A stretch of DNA of 64,000 nucleotides from Holtiella tumoricola (GTDB lineage: Bacteria; Bacillota; Clostridia; Lachnospirales; Cellulosilyticaceae). Position 1 is the first letter of the stretch; the number at the start of each line of letters is the position of its first letter. This document shows positions 15,344 through 25,116 of the stretch, piece by piece. The position numbers were made by a program, and so were the translations under genes. The notes beneath the pieces are model-generated. The model made no database searches and was not told the DNA's origin. It saw only the letters and a list, made by a program, of their open reading frames with translations. The stretch covers positions 186,001 through 250,000 of the forward strand of contig NZ_JAQIFT010000016.1 in assembly GCF_027857615.1 (NCBI RefSeq), written 5' to 3'.

Positions 15344-16056
15344 TGTGGTTTACGAATAACAAGTAGAAGTTTCTCTACCCATCCTTTTTTATACTTTATT
15401 GATATATACCCTACAATGGACATAACTACTGCGCCAATAGCATCAACGATTAAGTCTTTCATTGTATCCATCAAAGCCATTCTTCCTATTAAGTTCTCAC
15501 CATTTTCAAATGCAAATTTTTGCATATTGGTATGTAAAAGACCATCAGCAAAAAATTCATAGAATTCCCATATAACGCCCATTGTTATTGCAAAGCAAAA
15601 TGCAAATACTGCTACAAATAATGGACTTAAATTCATAGGAACTCTTTCTGTCTTATTTAAAAAGTTAATAAAAGAAAATCCTAGCGCTCCAAGCATTGCA
15701 CCACTAAAAGTATGCAAAATACTATCCCAGTGAGGCACATTATAATAAAAACTACGTACTTCTCCTAAGTAAATCGCACAGTATAAAAAGAGTGTATAAA
15801 GAAGCATCATACTTGAAGGAATCTCTAAGTTAATTTTCTTTTTAAGCATACCAGGTAATAACATAGCAAATACACCCACTATACACTGCAGAAGCATAAG
15901 GACATATTCACTCTTAAGTCTTTCAAAAGGTCTAGTCGGATCCAGCTCAGTTGGTGCCAATGTCATTGCAATCACAATAAATACAATAGAAAAGATAAGT
16001 GAAAGCATAACAAAATAATTAAAGGCCTTTTTCCAATTGATTTTTTTAATATTCAC
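15340..16056 (-). CDS. YjdF/DUF2238-like integral membrane protein
   Basis: Protein of 238 residues with six or seven hydrophobic segments. HWDSILHTFSGAMLGALGFS, the conserved GVIWEFYEFFAD and DTMKDLIVDAIGAVVMS agree with DUF2238/YjdF-type membrane proteins; the last two motifs also recall the VanZ-like family. Start is a GTG 8 nt behind AAGGAG. No function is established for the family. Orientation suggests possible co-transcription with the glycyl-radical genes upstream, 54 bp away, though nothing in the protein links it to them. Confidence 0.7.
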   Translation of the reverse strand: MNIKKINWKKAFNYFVMLSLIFSIVFIVIAMTLAPTELDPTRPFERLKSEYVLMLLQCIVGVFAMLLPGMLKKKINLEIPSSMMLLYTLFLYCAIYLGEVRSFYYNVPHWDSILHTFSGAMLGALGFSFINFLNKTERVPMNLSPLFVAVFAFCFAITMGVIWEFYEFFADGLLHTNMQKFAFENGENLIGRMALMDTMKDLIVDAIGAVVMSIVGYISIKYKKGWVEKLLLVIRKPH

Positions 16057-16110
16057 AGGCTAATCTCCTTTTCTTTACTTCTTTTAATTATAAAGGAATT
16101 TCACCATACG

Positions 16111-16953
16111 TCAATGCCCTACTAAAATAACCTCTCTTGCCCCTTCTTCTAAAGCGAGTTCTCTAAGACTTTCCATATAAGTTTGTGTAGGTGTCATCAT
16201 AAGTGCCTCATGATGCTTAACACCTACTGGTCTAAAAGCAATCAGTTTGTAACGAATTATTGTCTCCGATTGTTTCAATATTTTGGCTACTTCTCTTACT
16301 GTTTGCTCATTATCAAAGAGTTCTGGCACAATAACTGTACGTACTTCATAAAGCTTTCCTGATTTTGCTAAAAACTCTAAGTTTTTAAGCACCATTTTAT
16401 TAGTGGTTCCAATATATTTAAGATGTGTCTTTTCATCGTATACTTTCACATCTAACATAACGCCTTCGCACCATTTAAGAAGTTCTTCTTGTTCTTCAAA
16501 GTCACATGATCCATTGCTATCTATCATGCAACTTAATCCTTCTTGTACTGCCAACTCAAAGAGTTCACCTAAAAAACCTTTTTGTAACGTACACTCTCCC
16601 CCTGATACAGTAATACCATCAATAAAATGCTTATAGGGCCTAATCCCGTCTACTATTTGTTCTGCTGTAAGTTGCATAACTTTTGGACTACTGCTATTAC
16701 CACAATTTCCCGTACAAACGCCACATTCTACGCAACTTTCCTTATCCCACTGAACTGTTCCATTTTCTTTTTTCAACGCACCTTCTGGACAAAGTGATAC
16801 ACACTCACCACAGTGTTTACATTTTTTGATTGTTTCTGGATTATGGCAATAAATACAATTAAAATTACAACCTTGCAAAAAAATCGTCATTCTATTGCCC
16901 GGTCCATCTACTGCACTAAATGGAATAATTTTATTTATAAAACCCTCTGTCAT
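16111..16953 (-). CDS. yjjW: Glycyl-radical enzyme activase, YjjW family
   Basis: Radical SAM enzyme of 280 residues that would generate the glycyl radical on its partner YjjI. It begins like other activases (FSAVDGPGNRMTIFLQGC), carries the radical SAM cluster motif CNFNCIYC at about 29-36, and an inserted two-cluster ferredoxin segment (CKHCGECVSLC and CVECGVCTGNC, about 46-85). The SAM-binding GG motif is ITVSGGECTLQ. Its ATG overlaps the stop of yjjI by 4 nt (ATGA), so the pair is translationally coupled. Confidence 0.93.
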   Translation of the reverse strand: MTEGFINKIIPFSAVDGPGNRMTIFLQGCNFNCIYCHNPETIKKCKHCGECVSLCPEGALKKENGTVQWDKESCVECGVCTGNCGNSSSPKVMQLTAEQIVDGIRPYKHFIDGITVSGGECTLQKGFLGELFELAVQEGLSCMIDSNGSCDFEEQEELLKWCEGVMLDVKVYDEKTHLKYIGTTNKMVLKNLEFLAKSGKLYEVRTVIVPELFDNEQTVREVAKILKQSETIIRYKLIAFRPVGVKHHEALMMTPTQTYMESLRELALEEGAREVILVGH

Positions 16954-18428
16954 TTTTGCACCTTTCTTTCTAATACTCTACCATTTCTCACTTGTCCTTG
17001 CCCTAATACAACTGTATCTTGTAACGTTGCAATACCTTGGTCAAGTTTTTCAATTTCACTTTTTTTAACTAAGTATCCTGTAATACGAATCACATCGCTC
17101 TCTGTACTATAAAGTGAAAAATAGCGCATACCTTCTTTAAATGCACCTTCAATAATTCTAAGGACATATGCTGGATTATTAAAAGCCGTAACCTCAAACG
17201 GGAATATATCACCTATACCTGATGGGAAGTATTTATGGAATCTAGCTGATTGTACAAGGTGTTGTAAAAGTTCTGGTTCTTCTCCAATTGGGATACGACA
17301 GCCTGGACTAACATTTATATCATCGCCTATTCCAACTTGAGCATGAAGTAATAAACGCTCTTTAGTTGCACCACAATGTGGGCTGACATGCTCTATTATA
17401 AAGGTATGCATGATTTCTATAATATGTTCGCCTAAATCATTAGCTACTTGGCTATGACCAAATCTATCATCATGTCCTTCTATACTTAATAAGTTATTTA
17501 CACATTCTGCAAGTCCTACAAGTCCAAACATAGAAGTAAAGTTGTCCTTGCGAATAAATCCTTCTTTAACTAAAAAGTTAGTTTCAAAAAATGTACTTTC
17601 TTCTATTATAAAGCGAATACGTTCCTCGATGTAATTTGCCATACATTCCATTGCACGTGGCAACGCTGTTTCAAAAAACTCTTCTGTATCTGTTACTGTC
17701 ATTGCCAATTTAGCTAAATTCATACGTACAAGTGTATGTGCACCCCCTGCAACAGGAAGCCCATTATAACAACTGGCAATACCATACTCACCTAACTCTG
17801 TTTTAAACATCTTATCATTTGCAAAACTTGGTTTTGCAGTTTTAAGTGCAGTCACAATCGCAAGTTCAGCAAATTCACGAGATGTCGTATCATCATATTT
17901 AAGTGTAATATTTGGTGTTGCATTTTGGAGTTCTTGTTCTAACTCAAGAATAATACGCCCAGCACGTGTACTCTTTGGTCCAATGTTTGCATGACAAAAC
18001 GAATCTGTAATTGTACGATCAATATGGGTTAAAAAGAGTTTAATTGCTAGACGTGCTTCTTCTTCATTCTCAATAAAAGGTTCCAAAAGGGTATCAATAT
18101 TGCCAATATAAACTGGCATTGTTGTAATAGATGGGACGTGCTTATAGAAAATAAGGAGTGTGTGTGTTGCCTCCCAAATGTTTGTCGGTGGTGCTAACTC
18201 TAAAAAGCTACAGCCTTTTTTCATAAGTTTCTCATAATCTGGCAAAATGTAACGTGGTCTATAAGGTGCATTTCCTTCAAATAAATCGCAAATAATACCT
18301 GCTTCACGTAATACTTGTATTTCATCACTGATATTTAAAACATTTAATGTATTTTCTGCGTAACGTGCAAGGTTTACTACTTTTTGCTCAAAAGTAAGAG
18401 TTTGATCTTGTATAATATTTAACGCCAT
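16950..18428 (-). CDS. yjjI: YjjI family glycyl-radical enzyme
   Basis: Protein of 492 residues, shorter than pyruvate formate-lyase (about 750), matching the YjjI family. The glycyl-radical site is near the C-terminus in VIRITGYLVKKSE, with Gly at about 450 and the usual R-[IV]-[ST]-G-Y core. Candidate thiyl-radical cysteines are in SPHCGATKE and VSPGCRIP, but I cannot say which. Substrate is unknown for the family. ATG behind AAGGAGG at ideal spacing. Followed by its activase; upstream lie a LysR-type regulator and a TDT-type exporter, which may point to an organic acid substrate, as inference only. Confidence 0.9.
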   Translation of the reverse strand: MALNIIQDQTLTFEQKVVNLARYAENTLNVLNISDEIQVLREAGIICDLFEGNAPYRPRYILPDYEKLMKKGCSFLELAPPTNIWEATHTLLIFYKHVPSITTMPVYIGNIDTLLEPFIENEEEARLAIKLFLTHIDRTITDSFCHANIGPKSTRAGRIILELEQELQNATPNITLKYDDTTSREFAELAIVTALKTAKPSFANDKMFKTELGEYGIASCYNGLPVAGGAHTLVRMNLAKLAMTVTDTEEFFETALPRAMECMANYIEERIRFIIEESTFFETNFLVKEGFIRKDNFTSMFGLVGLAECVNNLLSIEGHDDRFGHSQVANDLGEHIIEIMHTFIIEHVSPHCGATKERLLLHAQVGIGDDINVSPGCRIPIGEEPELLQHLVQSARFHKYFPSGIGDIFPFEVTAFNNPAYVLRIIEGAFKEGMRYFSLYSTESDVIRITGYLVKKSEIEKLDQGIATLQDTVVLGQGQVRNGRVLERKVQK

Positions 18429-18499
18429 GATGTACCTCCTTGTGGGTCATGTTCATTTCTATCTGATGTTGACTTTTACTTACTATCTTATAAGAAAAA

Positions 18500-19390
18500 C
18501 TATTTTACGTAAAGTGCAAAATCATCCAATGCTTCTCTAAATACCTTCGTAACATTTGAGGGTGCCAAACCATTAGGCAATATATAAGAAAAGTTTCTTT
18601 TATAAGGTTCATCTAACTTGATAATATGGATTTCATCCATCAAATTTGCCTCTTTTGCAATGTAAACTGATACCATAGCAATACCTAGTCCATTTTTTAC
18701 AGCTTCCTTTATGGCATAATTACTGCCTAGGATTAATTTTGCCTTTGGAACGATTTGATTATGGGCCAAGAACATATCAAGATATTCTCTAAGCCCAGAC
18801 CCTTCCTCTCTTGTTACCCATCTTTGATTCTGCAAACTTTCTATAGAAAAAGGTTCTCTTCCTATCTGTTCCTCTTTATTGGTCACAATAACCAATTCAT
18901 CCTCTAAAAAATAAACCTGTTCAAAGTCACCGGTATAGCCTAAGCCTTCAATTAGGCCTATATCTAACTGAAGCTCTTGAACCTTTTGTCTGATTGTGGC
19001 TGTATTATTGATCAACACTTCTATTTCAATATCAGGATACTTCTCACAAAAGCTTTTCAAAAAGTAAGGTAAGATACATTCTCCGATTGTATAAGTGGCA
19101 CCTATTCTTAAATGCCCTTTAACCGTACTTGATAAATGCTGCATTTCTAACTCTGTCGTTTCTAAAAGTGCAATCATTTCTTTTGCTCTTCTATAAAGTA
19201 AATAACCTTTTTCTGTTATCGTGATATTTTTTTGCCTAACAGAGCGCACAATAAGTTGCGTATTAAAATGTTTTTCTAAGTTCTTAACATGTACACTCAC
19301 GCTAGGCTGAGATAAATTAACTTTTTCGCTTGCTTTAGTAAAATTTTTATATTCAACAACTGCAATAAACGTTTTTAGTTCTTCTAACAT
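18500..19390 (-). CDS. LysR family transcriptional regulator
   Basis: Protein of 296 residues with an N-terminal winged helix-turn-helix (about 1-60, FTKASEKVNLSQPSVSVHVKNLEKHF) and a type 2 periplasmic-binding-like effector domain (about 88-295). Standard family length. ATG 6 nt behind GGAG. It is divergent from the TDT transporter with a 116-bp gap holding an inverted repeat, so it most likely controls that gene and itself. It could also affect yjjI-yjjW, which lie 71 bp downstream on the same strand. Effector unknown. Confidence 0.92.
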   Translation of the reverse strand: MLEELKTFIAVVEYKNFTKASEKVNLSQPSVSVHVKNLEKHFNTQLIVRSVRQKNITITEKGYLLYRRAKEMIALLETTELEMQHLSSTVKGHLRIGATYTIGECILPYFLKSFCEKYPDIEIEVLINNTATIRQKVQELQLDIGLIEGLGYTGDFEQVYFLEDELVIVTNKEEQIGREPFSIESLQNQRWVTREEGSGLREYLDMFLAHNQIVPKAKLILGSNYAIKEAVKNGLGIAMVSVYIAKEANLMDEIHIIKLDEPYKRNFSYILPNGLAPSNVTKVFREALDDFALYVK

Positions 19391-19416
19391 ACTTTACTCC
19401 AATGATTAATTTTTTT

Positions 19417-19454
19417 AATGATAAATATTAAATACATTCATTTTACTTATCATT
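19417..19454. promoter_or_regulatory. Candidate LysR binding dyad
   Basis: AATGATAA (19417-19424) and TTATCATT (19447-19454) form an 8-bp inverted repeat with 22 bp between, just upstream of and overlapping the -35 of the TDT gene. The layout suits a LysR recognition and activation site. Confidence 0.45.
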
Positions 19455-19470
19455 ATAACCGACTTATACT
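19442..19470 (+). promoter_or_regulatory. Promoter of the TDT transporter
   Basis: TTTACT, 17 bp, TATACT, about 30 bp ahead of the start codon. Confidence 0.55.
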
Positions 19471-19506
19471 AACACTATCAACGAAATAATTAATGAGGTG
19501 AACTTT

Positions 19507-20496
19507 ATGATAACAAGATTAATTTCTCCAATCAAACTCACTCGCCATCATTTTAGTAATATTCCTATTGCAATTACAGGCATTTCTCTTGGTTTTATTA
19601 CACTTGGTAACTTATGGGGCGACTTAGGTTCTTATTGGCTTAAATATTTTGCAAACATTTTTTCTGCTGTAGCGGTTATTCTTATGCTATTAAAAATCTT
19701 CTTACATCCTAAAAAATGTTATAAGGAAATGCAACATCATATGACAGGAAGTTTCTATCCAACTATTGGTATGACACTTATGGTATTTTCTAATTTTGTT
19801 GCTAGTACAGTTAATCTTACAGCTGGTAGATGGATTTGGTGGATTGGCATCTGTATTTTCATAGTACTGGCTGTTGTATTTATGATTGCACAAATCAAAA
19901 ATTTCTCATGGCATAATGTACTTCCAAGTTGGTTTGTACCATTAGTAGGTATTGGGGTTGCTGCTGTTTCAAGTGGTGGTGTACAGATGAATGATTTTGC
20001 ATCTAACTTTTTCTATATTGCATTCTTTATCTATCTTATGGCACTTATTGGCTTAATTTATCGCATTGTAACACACGGTAACATTCCTGATGACAAAAAA
20101 CTTACGTTAGCCATCATTGCTGCTCCTGCTAGTGTATGTTTAGCTGGTTATATGGCTACTACCCAAACACCTTCAACTATTATCTTAGCTATTCTCGTTC
20201 CATTAGCACTTGTTTCAACATTCTATGTTTATACATTAATTCCTAAGTTCCTTAGAATACCTTTCCATCCAGGACTCGCACCACTTACCTTCCCATTAGC
20301 AGTAGGTACAGTAGCCGTACAACGCTTGTCTAACTATTTAGCAAGTATTAACTCAAGTCTTGCAGGTTTATTCAATCAACTTTTCTATATTGAATTATTT
20401 GTTGCTACACTCGTAATCGGTTATATTGTTTATAAACTTTTATTCCTTCTTTTCAATACACTTTTTAAAGATAATAGAGAACTTATTCCTCATTAA
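19507..20496 (+). CDS. TDT family transporter (tellurite-resistance/dicarboxylate type)
   Basis: Membrane protein of 329 residues with about ten helices, matching the TDT/SLAC1 fold. IPIAITGISLGFITLGNLW at the N-terminus and FHPGLAPLTFPLAVGTVAVQRLSNYL near the C-terminus are family landmarks. Members include the malate transporter Mae1, the tellurite-resistance protein TehA and sulfite exporters. Start chosen at the ATG 6 nt behind GAGGTG; a GTG three codons earlier overlaps that ribosome site. Divergent from the LysR gene. Substrate uncertain; an organic acid or anion channel is most likely. Confidence 0.85.
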   Translation: MITRLISPIKLTRHHFSNIPIAITGISLGFITLGNLWGDLGSYWLKYFANIFSAVAVILMLLKIFLHPKKCYKEMQHHMTGSFYPTIGMTLMVFSNFVASTVNLTAGRWIWWIGICIFIVLAVVFMIAQIKNFSWHNVLPSWFVPLVGIGVAAVSSGGVQMNDFASNFFYIAFFIYLMALIGLIYRIVTHGNIPDDKKLTLAIIAAPASVCLAGYMATTQTPSTIILAILVPLALVSTFYVYTLIPKFLRIPFHPGLAPLTFPLAVGTVAVQRLSNYLASINSSLAGLFNQLFYIELFVATLVIGYIVYKLLFLLFNTLFKDNRELIPH

Positions 20497-20534
20497 AAAA
20501 AGACAACTTCACTTACATGAAGTTGTCTTTTTTT
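20495..20534 (+). terminator. Terminator of the TDT gene
   Basis: AAAAAAAGACAACTTCA and its complement make a 17-bp perfect stem with a 6-nt loop, ending in seven T. Confidence 0.92.
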
Positions 20535-20540
20535 AATATA

Positions 20541-20576
20541 AAAGGCTACAACTTTCAAAAGAATATTGTAGCCTTA
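20541..20576 (-). terminator. Terminator of rpoD
   Basis: AAGGCTACAA and TTGTAGCCTT form a 10-bp stem with a 14-nt loop, 4 bp from the rpoD stop; TTTTA follows on the minus strand. Confidence 0.75.
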
Positions 20577-20579
20577 TTT

Positions 20580-21665
20580 TTATTGTAAATAATCTTTTAA
20601 TTTATTACTTCTGCTCGGATGACGAAGTTTTCTAAGTGCTTTTGCTTCGATCTGACGAATACGTTCTCTTGTAACATTAAAGTCTTTACCAACTTCTTCA
20701 AGGGTACGTGCACGTCCATCTTCAAGACCAAATCTAAGCATAAGTACTTTTTGTTCTCTCTCTGTAAGTGTTTCAAGTACTTCGCCTAACTGCTCTTTTA
20801 AAAGTGCAAAAGAAGCTGCCTCAATTGGAACTGGTGTATCTTCATCTGGAATGAAATCTCCTAAATGACTATCTTCTTCCTCACCAATTGGTGTATCAAG
20901 AGAAACAGGTTCACGTGAAATTTTCATAACTTCACGTACTTTTTCAATAGGCATGTCCATAAATGCTGCAATTTCTTCTGGCTGTGGATCACGACCAAGT
21001 TCTTGTAGTAATTGTTTTGATGCTCTCATTAAACGATTCATTGTCTCTACCATATGCACTGGAATACGAATAGTACGTGCTTGGTCAGCAATTGACCTAG
21101 TAATAGCTTGTCTAATCCACCAAGTTGCATAAGTACTAAATTTGAATCCTTTACGGTAATCAAATTTCTCTACAGCTTTGATAAGTCCTAGATTTCCTTC
21201 TTGGATTAAATCAAGAAGTGCCATACCACGTCCAATATATTTTCTTGCAATACTTACAACAAGTCTTAAGTTAGCTTCTGCTAATCTTTTCTTTGCTTCT
21301 TCATCACCTTGTTCAATACGCTCAGCAAGTGCAATTTCTTCTGCACTTGAAAGAAGTGGTACTTTCCCAATTTCTTTTAAGTACATACGAACAGGGTCAT
21401 CTATACTCATATCATCTGGAAGGGTAATATCTATTTCTTCTTCGACTTCAGCTTCCATTTCTTTCATATTACCTATAATATCGATACCTTGAGCTTCTAA
21501 ATATTCATATACCTGTTCTATTTTTGTAGGGTCCACATCTAAGTTCATAAATGCTTCCATGATATCTGTTTGCTCGAGTACACCTTTTTTCTCTTTAGCC
21601 AAGGCAATAAGCTGTTCCAGTTTTGTTTTAAACAATAGTTTTGGATCTTGTACTTGTTCTTTCAA
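20580..21665 (-). CDS. rpoD: Primary RNA polymerase sigma factor RpoD (SigA)
   Basis: Housekeeping sigma-70 factor of 361 residues. Region 1.1 is at the N-terminus, region 1.2 is [18 protein letters not shown], region 2 contains [20 protein letters not shown] and [19 protein letters not shown] (core binding and -10 recognition), region 3 follows, and region 4 ends with [21 protein letters not shown] (-35 recognition). Start is TTG, 11 nt behind GGAG; I see no better ATG. In most Firmicutes dnaG precedes rpoD, but here the upstream neighbour is the cobalamin operon terminator, so the macromolecular-synthesis operon is not intact at this place. Confidence 0.97.
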   Translation of the reverse strand: MKEQVQDPKLLFKTKLEQLIALAKEKKGVLEQTDIMEAFMNLDVDPTKIEQVYEYLEAQGIDIIGNMKEMEAEVEEEIDITLPDDMSIDDPVRMYLKEIGKVPLLSSAEEIALAERIEQGDEEAKKRLAEANLRLVVSIARKYIGRGMALLDLIQEGNLGLIKAVEKFDYRKGFKFSTYATWWIRQAITRSIADQARTIRIPVHMVETMNRLMRASKQLLQELGRDPQPEEIAAFMDMPIEKVREVMKISREPVSLDTPIGEEEDSHLGDFIPDEDTPVPIEAASFALLKEQLGEVLETLTEREQKVLMLRFGLEDGRARTLEEVGKDFNVTRERIRQIEAKALRKLRHPSRSNKLKDYLQ

Positions 21666-21829
21666 AATTCTGTACGCTCCTTCGGATGATATTTTAACAA
21701 TGTCTATTGACTTAATAAATGTTTTATAGTATACTTTATCTTAAATCCTTTAACCTTATAATAATACCTTTTTTAAAGGCTCTTGTCAATATTTTAGACA
21801 CAAATTTTATATTATAATCATAAATCTAC

Positions 21830-21868
21830 AAAAAAGCCCTCTTCCTATTATTGGTAGAGGGCTTTTTT
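21830..21868 (-). terminator. Terminator of the cobalamin operon
   Basis: AAAAAAGCCCTC and GAGGGCTTTTTT form a 12-bp stem directly after the cbiA-cbiC stop codon. Confidence 0.9.
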
Positions 21869-21869
21869 C

Positions 21870-23876
21870 CTAAATTTGCCTATTTACAGCCATATAAAGA
21901 AGTGCGTTACATAATGCTGCCGCAATATTACTTCCGCCCTTTCGCCCTTTTGCAACAATATAAGGTACATTTACTTGCATCATTTGCTCTTTTGATTCTA
22001 CTACATTGACAAACCCTACGGGTACACCTATAACAAGTTCAGGAGATAGTTTCCCTGTTTCAATAAGTTCTTTAATTTTCATAAGCGCTGTTGGTGCATT
22101 TCCTACAGCAAATATTAGAGGATAATTAAGCTCTGCTGCTTTTTCTATTGCAATAGCAGATCGTGTTGTACCTTCTTCTTTGGCACGCTTTGCTACATCT
22201 TCATCTGCCACAAAACAATGCACTTCGCCTCCAAGACTTGCAAGAGTTGTTTTATTAATGCCGGCCTTAGCCATTTGGGTATCAGTTACGATGTGAGCTC
22301 CATTTTTGAGAGCTTGAATGGCACGTTCCACAACGTGATCAGAAAAACATAAATTGGTTGCGTAATCAAAATCAGCACTTGTATGAATCGCACGCTTAAT
22401 AAGCGGTGCATGCAAGGGATTAATTGTAGTTTCTCCCAAAATTTCATCTATCATACGAAAACTTTCTTTTTCTATCTCAAAAGGAAGCATTTTTTTAGTA
22501 TTTTTCTCTATTTTATACTTTTTACATGCTTCAACAAAGGATTTAGCCATATTGAGATGACTATAAAAGTGAATATGAGGATAACCTGCAAATAAGCTTT
22601 CATTTGCTTCAATACACTCCCATACTATATTCTTACCACTTTTAATTGCTTTAAAACTTTCTCCATTATAACTAGAATCTGAATAATGAAACTCATGAGC
22701 TCTTAGCCAACCACCTTTTTTACTTAGTAAATTATCCTTTTGGGCTTCTAATTGTATATATCCAAATCGCATTAACCTTTTAGTCATGTGACTTTCTCCT
22801 CTTAGAGCGCCTACCATTTCATAGCTTTCATTATCCAGAAATGTTAACCTTTCTTGCAAGTACATAAATCCTCCACATTCAGCAATACAAGGTAATTTAT
22901 TCTCTATAGCATGTTTTATAGCTGCTTTCATTTGTATATTTTCAGCCAGTTGTTTAGCATAAACTTCTGGATAACCGCCTCCTAGTATAAGGCCTTGGAT
23001 TCCTTCTGGAAGCTTTTTGTCTACTAGTGGTGAAAAGGCTATCAGCTCTATGCCCATTTCTTCTAAGAGCTCTAAATTGTCTTCATAATAAAACGAAAAA
23101 GCCTTATCCTTTGCAATAGCAACTCTTATTTTATTCTTACAATCTTCATAATCTAGTTTTCTTAATACTTCTGGTATTTCACTCTCTATTTCTTTCGCCT
23201 CATTTGCGAGTTCAAGTAGGCCCTCAATATCTATAGTTGCTTTTGTATGGGTATAAAGGGTCTGTATTTTTAAATCAAGTTCTTCTACTTCTTTTGCTGT
23301 AACTAATCCTAAATGTCTACTTTCTAGACTTACCTCCTCCAAATGTGGCAAATAACCATATACTTTTAGTGACGTATGCTTTTCTATCATTTCTTTGTAA
23401 TAATTATAGCTCATTTCTGTAATGCCATTAAGAATCACACCTTTTATGGTATTCTCCTTAAAATTTAAGAATCCTTCTAAGAGAGGTACAATTGAAAGGC
23501 CCATTCCTTTACAAGATGTAATGATGACCGTTGGTGTTTGTGTTTTATACGCAAGTTCATAACTACTTCCTTCCGTTGTATCTGATATACCATCATAAAA
23601 CCCCATCACACCTTCTATAACTGCTACATCTGCTTCTTTTGTATGCTTTTGTAAAAGATAGTTACAATTTTGCTCACCTATCATATATAAATCTAGATTA
23701 TAAGATGGCGTATGCAAAACCTCACGATGAAACATTGGATCTATATAGTCCGGTCCACACTTAAAGGCTACTGTTTTCAATTGCCTTTCTTGAAAATGCT
23801 TCAATACAGCACATGTTAATGTTGTCTTACCTGCCCCACTACCAACGCCCGCTATCATTAATCTTGCTTTAGACAT
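21870..23876 (-). CDS. cbiAC: CbiA-CbiC fusion: cobyrinate a,c-diamide synthase and cobalt-precorrin-8 methylmutase
   Basis: Two cobalamin enzymes in one 668-residue chain. Residues 1-455 are CbiA, which amidates cobyrinate side chains a and c using glutamine and ATP: P-loop GVGSGAGKTT at the start, and a class I glutaminase domain with the nucleophile Cys in IAECGGFMYL and a His in HIHFYSHLN. Residues about 465-668 are CbiC, which moves the C11 methyl group to C12: IKRAIHTSADFDYA carries the catalytic His and GVPVGFVNVVESKE is typical. The linker is short, about 10-15 residues. ATG behind AAAGGA, overlapping cbiET by 8 nt. Last gene of the operon. Confidence 0.93.
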   Translation of the reverse strand: MSKARLMIAGVGSGAGKTTLTCAVLKHFQERQLKTVAFKCGPDYIDPMFHREVLHTPSYNLDLYMIGEQNCNYLLQKHTKEADVAVIEGVMGFYDGISDTTEGSSYELAYKTQTPTVIITSCKGMGLSIVPLLEGFLNFKENTIKGVILNGITEMSYNYYKEMIEKHTSLKVYGYLPHLEEVSLESRHLGLVTAKEVEELDLKIQTLYTHTKATIDIEGLLELANEAKEIESEIPEVLRKLDYEDCKNKIRVAIAKDKAFSFYYEDNLELLEEMGIELIAFSPLVDKKLPEGIQGLILGGGYPEVYAKQLAENIQMKAAIKHAIENKLPCIAECGGFMYLQERLTFLDNESYEMVGALRGESHMTKRLMRFGYIQLEAQKDNLLSKKGGWLRAHEFHYSDSSYNGESFKAIKSGKNIVWECIEANESLFAGYPHIHFYSHLNMAKSFVEACKKYKIEKNTKKMLPFEIEKESFRMIDEILGETTINPLHAPLIKRAIHTSADFDYATNLCFSDHVVERAIQALKNGAHIVTDTQMAKAGINKTTLASLGGEVHCFVADEDVAKRAKEEGTTRSAIAIEKAAELNYPLIFAVGNAPTALMKIKELIETGKLSPELVIGVPVGFVNVVESKEQMMQVNVPYIVAKGRKGGSNIAAALCNALLYMAVNRQI

Positions 23877-25116
23877 ATACTTCTTTTCCTTTCAAAGTTA
23901 AAATAAAAATCGGATTTTGTCCCATCATCATATTATAATCTCCAATTTGTTTACTATTTGCTACAGTCACCTGTGTACAATTAAATTCTAAATTGAAGTG
24001 TTTTGTACAGCTAAGTGCTTCTTGTAGCGTTTCTAATGTAATTGCTGTAAGTACAATCTGCACCTTAGGATTTTTATCTAAAAGTATTTGGAGTATTGCA
24101 TTCAGTTCTCCACTACTTCCTCCAATAAACACCTTATCCGGCGTCGGCAAATCACTTAGTCCATCAGGACACTTTGCTTCTATCACCTTCATATTAGAAA
24201 TTCTAAAATGCTTTTGGTTGGTGTAAATAAGTTCTATTGCTTCATGTTTCTTTTCTAATGCATAGACAAATCCTTTTTTTGCTATTCTCGCCATTTCAAT
24301 ACTGACAGATCCTGTCCCTGCCCCTATATCATAAATACAATCTTCTAGACTCAACTGTAATTTACTCAGACATATGGCTCGAATTTCTTCTTTGGTCATC
24401 GGTACCTTACCTCGTATAAAACTTGTATCTGATAAACCGTAGGTAATACAAGACTCAACATGATCTTGTTCATTTTCAATCAATATAACTGCCAAGTCAC
24501 TAAAAGACTCCTTTACAAACATCGTAGCTGTTCCTTCTAAAATACGTTCTTCTGGATAAGATAAGTTTTCACCTATATACACTTGCAAATGCCCTAGTCC
24601 ATGTTGCTGCAATGTCTTACAAATATCTTGCACTTTACAGCTTCCACCTGTTAATACAAATAAAGTTTTATGAGTAAGTACCTCTCCTAATACTTTATTT
24701 TCCCGCCCATGTACACTTATGGTATGTATATCACTATAAGGTCTTTGAATTCGACTGCAAAAATACTGTAATGAACTTACGCCTGTTATAAATTCAAGCT
24801 TAACCTTTGCCCCATATTCTTTTTTGATCCAACTTGCAATACTAAAGAATCCTGTATCTCCTGATGCTAACAGACCTATTAAGCTAGACTCTTTTTCTAT
24901 CTCATTATCACTTAAGTATTGCTCTAAAAATATTTTCATCTCACTCAAATTACAACTATAGCTTGCTGCATGCTGTGATTTTAAATTCTCTACTTCATTC
25001 ACTAATCTACTGGGCCCCATCAAAACATCACATCTTTTGACCGCATCCATTGCCTCACCTGTCAAAAACTTTCTATTCCCTGGTCCCATTCCTATCACTT
25101 TAATAACTTTATCCAT
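23869..25116 (-). CDS. cbiET: CbiE-CbiT fusion: precorrin-6Y C5,15-methyltransferase (decarboxylating)
   Basis: Bifunctional enzyme of 415 residues, the same composition as CobL of the aerobic pathway. The N-terminal half (1-205) is CbiE, an SAM-dependent tetrapyrrole methylase with VIGMGPGNRKFLT and the GDTGFFS loop. The C-terminal half (about 215-415) is CbiT, with a class I methyltransferase motif IYDIGAGTGSVSIEMA. Together they methylate C5 and C15 and decarboxylate the C12 acetate. ATG behind GAGGAGG. It overlaps cbiJ and cbiAC by 8 nt each, indicating tight coupling. Confidence 0.93.
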   Translation of the reverse strand: MDKVIKVIGMGPGNRKFLTGEAMDAVKRCDVLMGPSRLVNEVENLKSQHAASYSCNLSEMKIFLEQYLSDNEIEKESSLIGLLASGDTGFFSIASWIKKEYGAKVKLEFITGVSSLQYFCSRIQRPYSDIHTISVHGRENKVLGEVLTHKTLFVLTGGSCKVQDICKTLQQHGLGHLQVYIGENLSYPEERILEGTATMFVKESFSDLAVILIENEQDHVESCITYGLSDTSFIRGKVPMTKEEIRAICLSKLQLSLEDCIYDIGAGTGSVSIEMARIAKKGFVYALEKKHEAIELIYTNQKHFRISNMKVIEAKCPDGLSDLPTPDKVFIGGSSGELNAILQILLDKNPKVQIVLTAITLETLQEALSCTKHFNLEFNCTQVTVANSKQIGDYNMMMGQNPIFILTLKGKEVYV

